Positions 63,600 to 64,000 of a stretch of 64,000 bases of DNA are shown here, piece by piece. Position 1 is the stretch's first letter. Every line of letters starts with the position of its first letter. A program made the position numbers and the translations under genes. This DNA comes from Eubacteriaceae bacterium (GTDB taxonomy: Bacteria; Bacillota; Clostridia; Lachnospirales; Lachnospiraceae), in contig CABJBF010000001.1 in the NCBI GenBank assembly GCA_902363805.1, positions 558,001 to 622,000 of the forward strand, written 5' to 3'. The notes under the pieces were generated by a model that was given only the letters and a program-made list of their open reading frames with translations, was not told the origin of the DNA and made no database searches.

Positions 63600-64000
63600 A
63601 TGGCGAAGGCTGTTGAATTTGTTAATATTAACAAACGCTTTCCAGGAGTACACGTCCTTAAAGATATATCTTTTTCAGTAGAAGAAGGAGAAGTTCACGC
63701 ATTATTAGGTGAAAATGGAGCAGGAAAATCAACTCTGCTTAATATTCTTCATGGTGTTTATCCGGAATATGAAGGTGAAGTAAGACTTCATGGAGAAAAA
63801 GTAAGCTTTAAAGACACAAATGATGCTATTGTAAATGGCAAAATATCTAAAGTTCATCAGGAAACACTTGTAGTAAAGGATCTTACAGTTGGTCAAAATG
63901 TAACAATGGGTTATGAACCTAAAAAAGGAATTTTTATAGATTTCAAAAAAATGAATAAAGAAGTAGATGAAATATTGGCAGAATTAAATTGTAACTTCAA
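63600..64000 (+). CDS. Sugar ABC transporter ATP-binding protein (3'-truncated)
   Basis: The first 133 residues are visible and the frame runs off the window. MAKAVEFVNINKRFPGVHVL starts a sugar-type (RbsA/MglA) ATPase; Walker A is GENGAGKST and the Q-loop is VHQE. AAGAAGGAGG precedes ATG 63600. It pairs with the preceding binding protein; the permease is expected beyond the edge. Confidence 0.92.
   Translation, partial: MAKAVEFVNINKRFPGVHVLKDISFSVEEGEVHALLGENGAGKSTLLNILHGVYPEYEGEVRLHGEKVSFKDTNDAIVNGKISKVHQETLVVKDLTVGQNVTMGYEPKKGIFIDFKKMNKEVDEILAELNCNF

Noticed and set aside
1..64000. tRNA, rRNA, integrase, transposase or phage genes
   Set aside because: No cloverleaf-type GTTCRANNC context, rRNA-like stretch or mobile-element protein motif was seen on either strand.

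Overview
The window is an AT-rich chromosomal segment of a Gram-positive anaerobe, most likely a Lachnospiraceae member (Clostridia). Signs are strong AGGAGG-type ribosome binding sites, TTGACA-17-TATAAT-like promoters, many U-tailed hairpin terminators, BspA-like leucine-rich surface proteins, an LCP ligase, a CdaA/CdaR pair, a PdaA-like deacetylase and a Csp-like subtilase (the last two suggest a spore former). No rRNA, tRNA, CRISPR array, insertion sequence or prophage is visible. Nearly all genes lie on the plus strand.

Region 1 (1-4258): the end of an ammonium transporter and its PII partner, then a minus-strand MerR regulator divergent from a transketolase-like enzyme related to DXP synthase. 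The promoter between them has the 19-bp spacer and central palindrome typical of MerR-controlled promoters.

Region 2 (4362-20823): the most interesting stretch. A strong promoter leads into a cyclic-di-GMP-I riboswitch with a terminator, then a secreted surface protein, two small unknown proteins, a membrane HD-GYP protein (candidate c-di-GMP phosphodiesterase), and a putative exopolysaccharide set: a membrane-anchored degenerate glycosidase, a HEAT-repeat membrane protein, a processive-type GT2 synthase and two related glycosidases with intact catalytic Glu candidates. A ~930-bp island of nested tandem and inverted repeats separates the degenerate glycosidase from the HEAT/GT2 genes. I infer a c-di-GMP-controlled adhesion and exopolysaccharide system of a layout I do not recognise.

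Region 3 (21125-41979): two paralogous Big/LRR_5 surface proteins around a PdaA-like deacetylase, a bactoprenol-type glycosyltransferase, the c-di-AMP synthase operon (two membrane proteins, cdaA, cdaR), galE, an LCP protein, an HtrA protease, a ClpX-like unfoldase, a surface glycan set (GT2/GT1 fusion, UDP-glucose dehydrogenase, GT2, DUF2304) and a Csp-like subtilase behind a 12-codon leader ORF.

Region 4 (42124-57914): proS, a small membrane protein flanked by inverted copies of a 75-bp repeat, a zinc-uptake operon (Fur-family regulator, znuA, znuC, znuB) whose promoter is bracketed by two identical palindromes, a TPR-DUF4037-DUF4125 protein, a YgiQ-type radical SAM protein, an OPT peptide transporter followed by a PqqD-like protein, an unknown coiled-coil protein, yqeY, and a 57-residue Flp-type pilin on the minus strand.

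Region 5 (58079-64000): a LacI regulator and a sugar-catabolic cluster with two LacI-type operators: an AlsE-like epimerase, a ROK kinase, a TIM-barrel sugar isomerase/epimerase, a lipoprotein sugar-binding protein and the start of an ABC ATPase cut by the window edge. An allose/allulose-like rare sugar is the best guess.

Four copies of a short palindromic intergenic element occur between 31.5 and 44.8 kb, usually just after a terminator.
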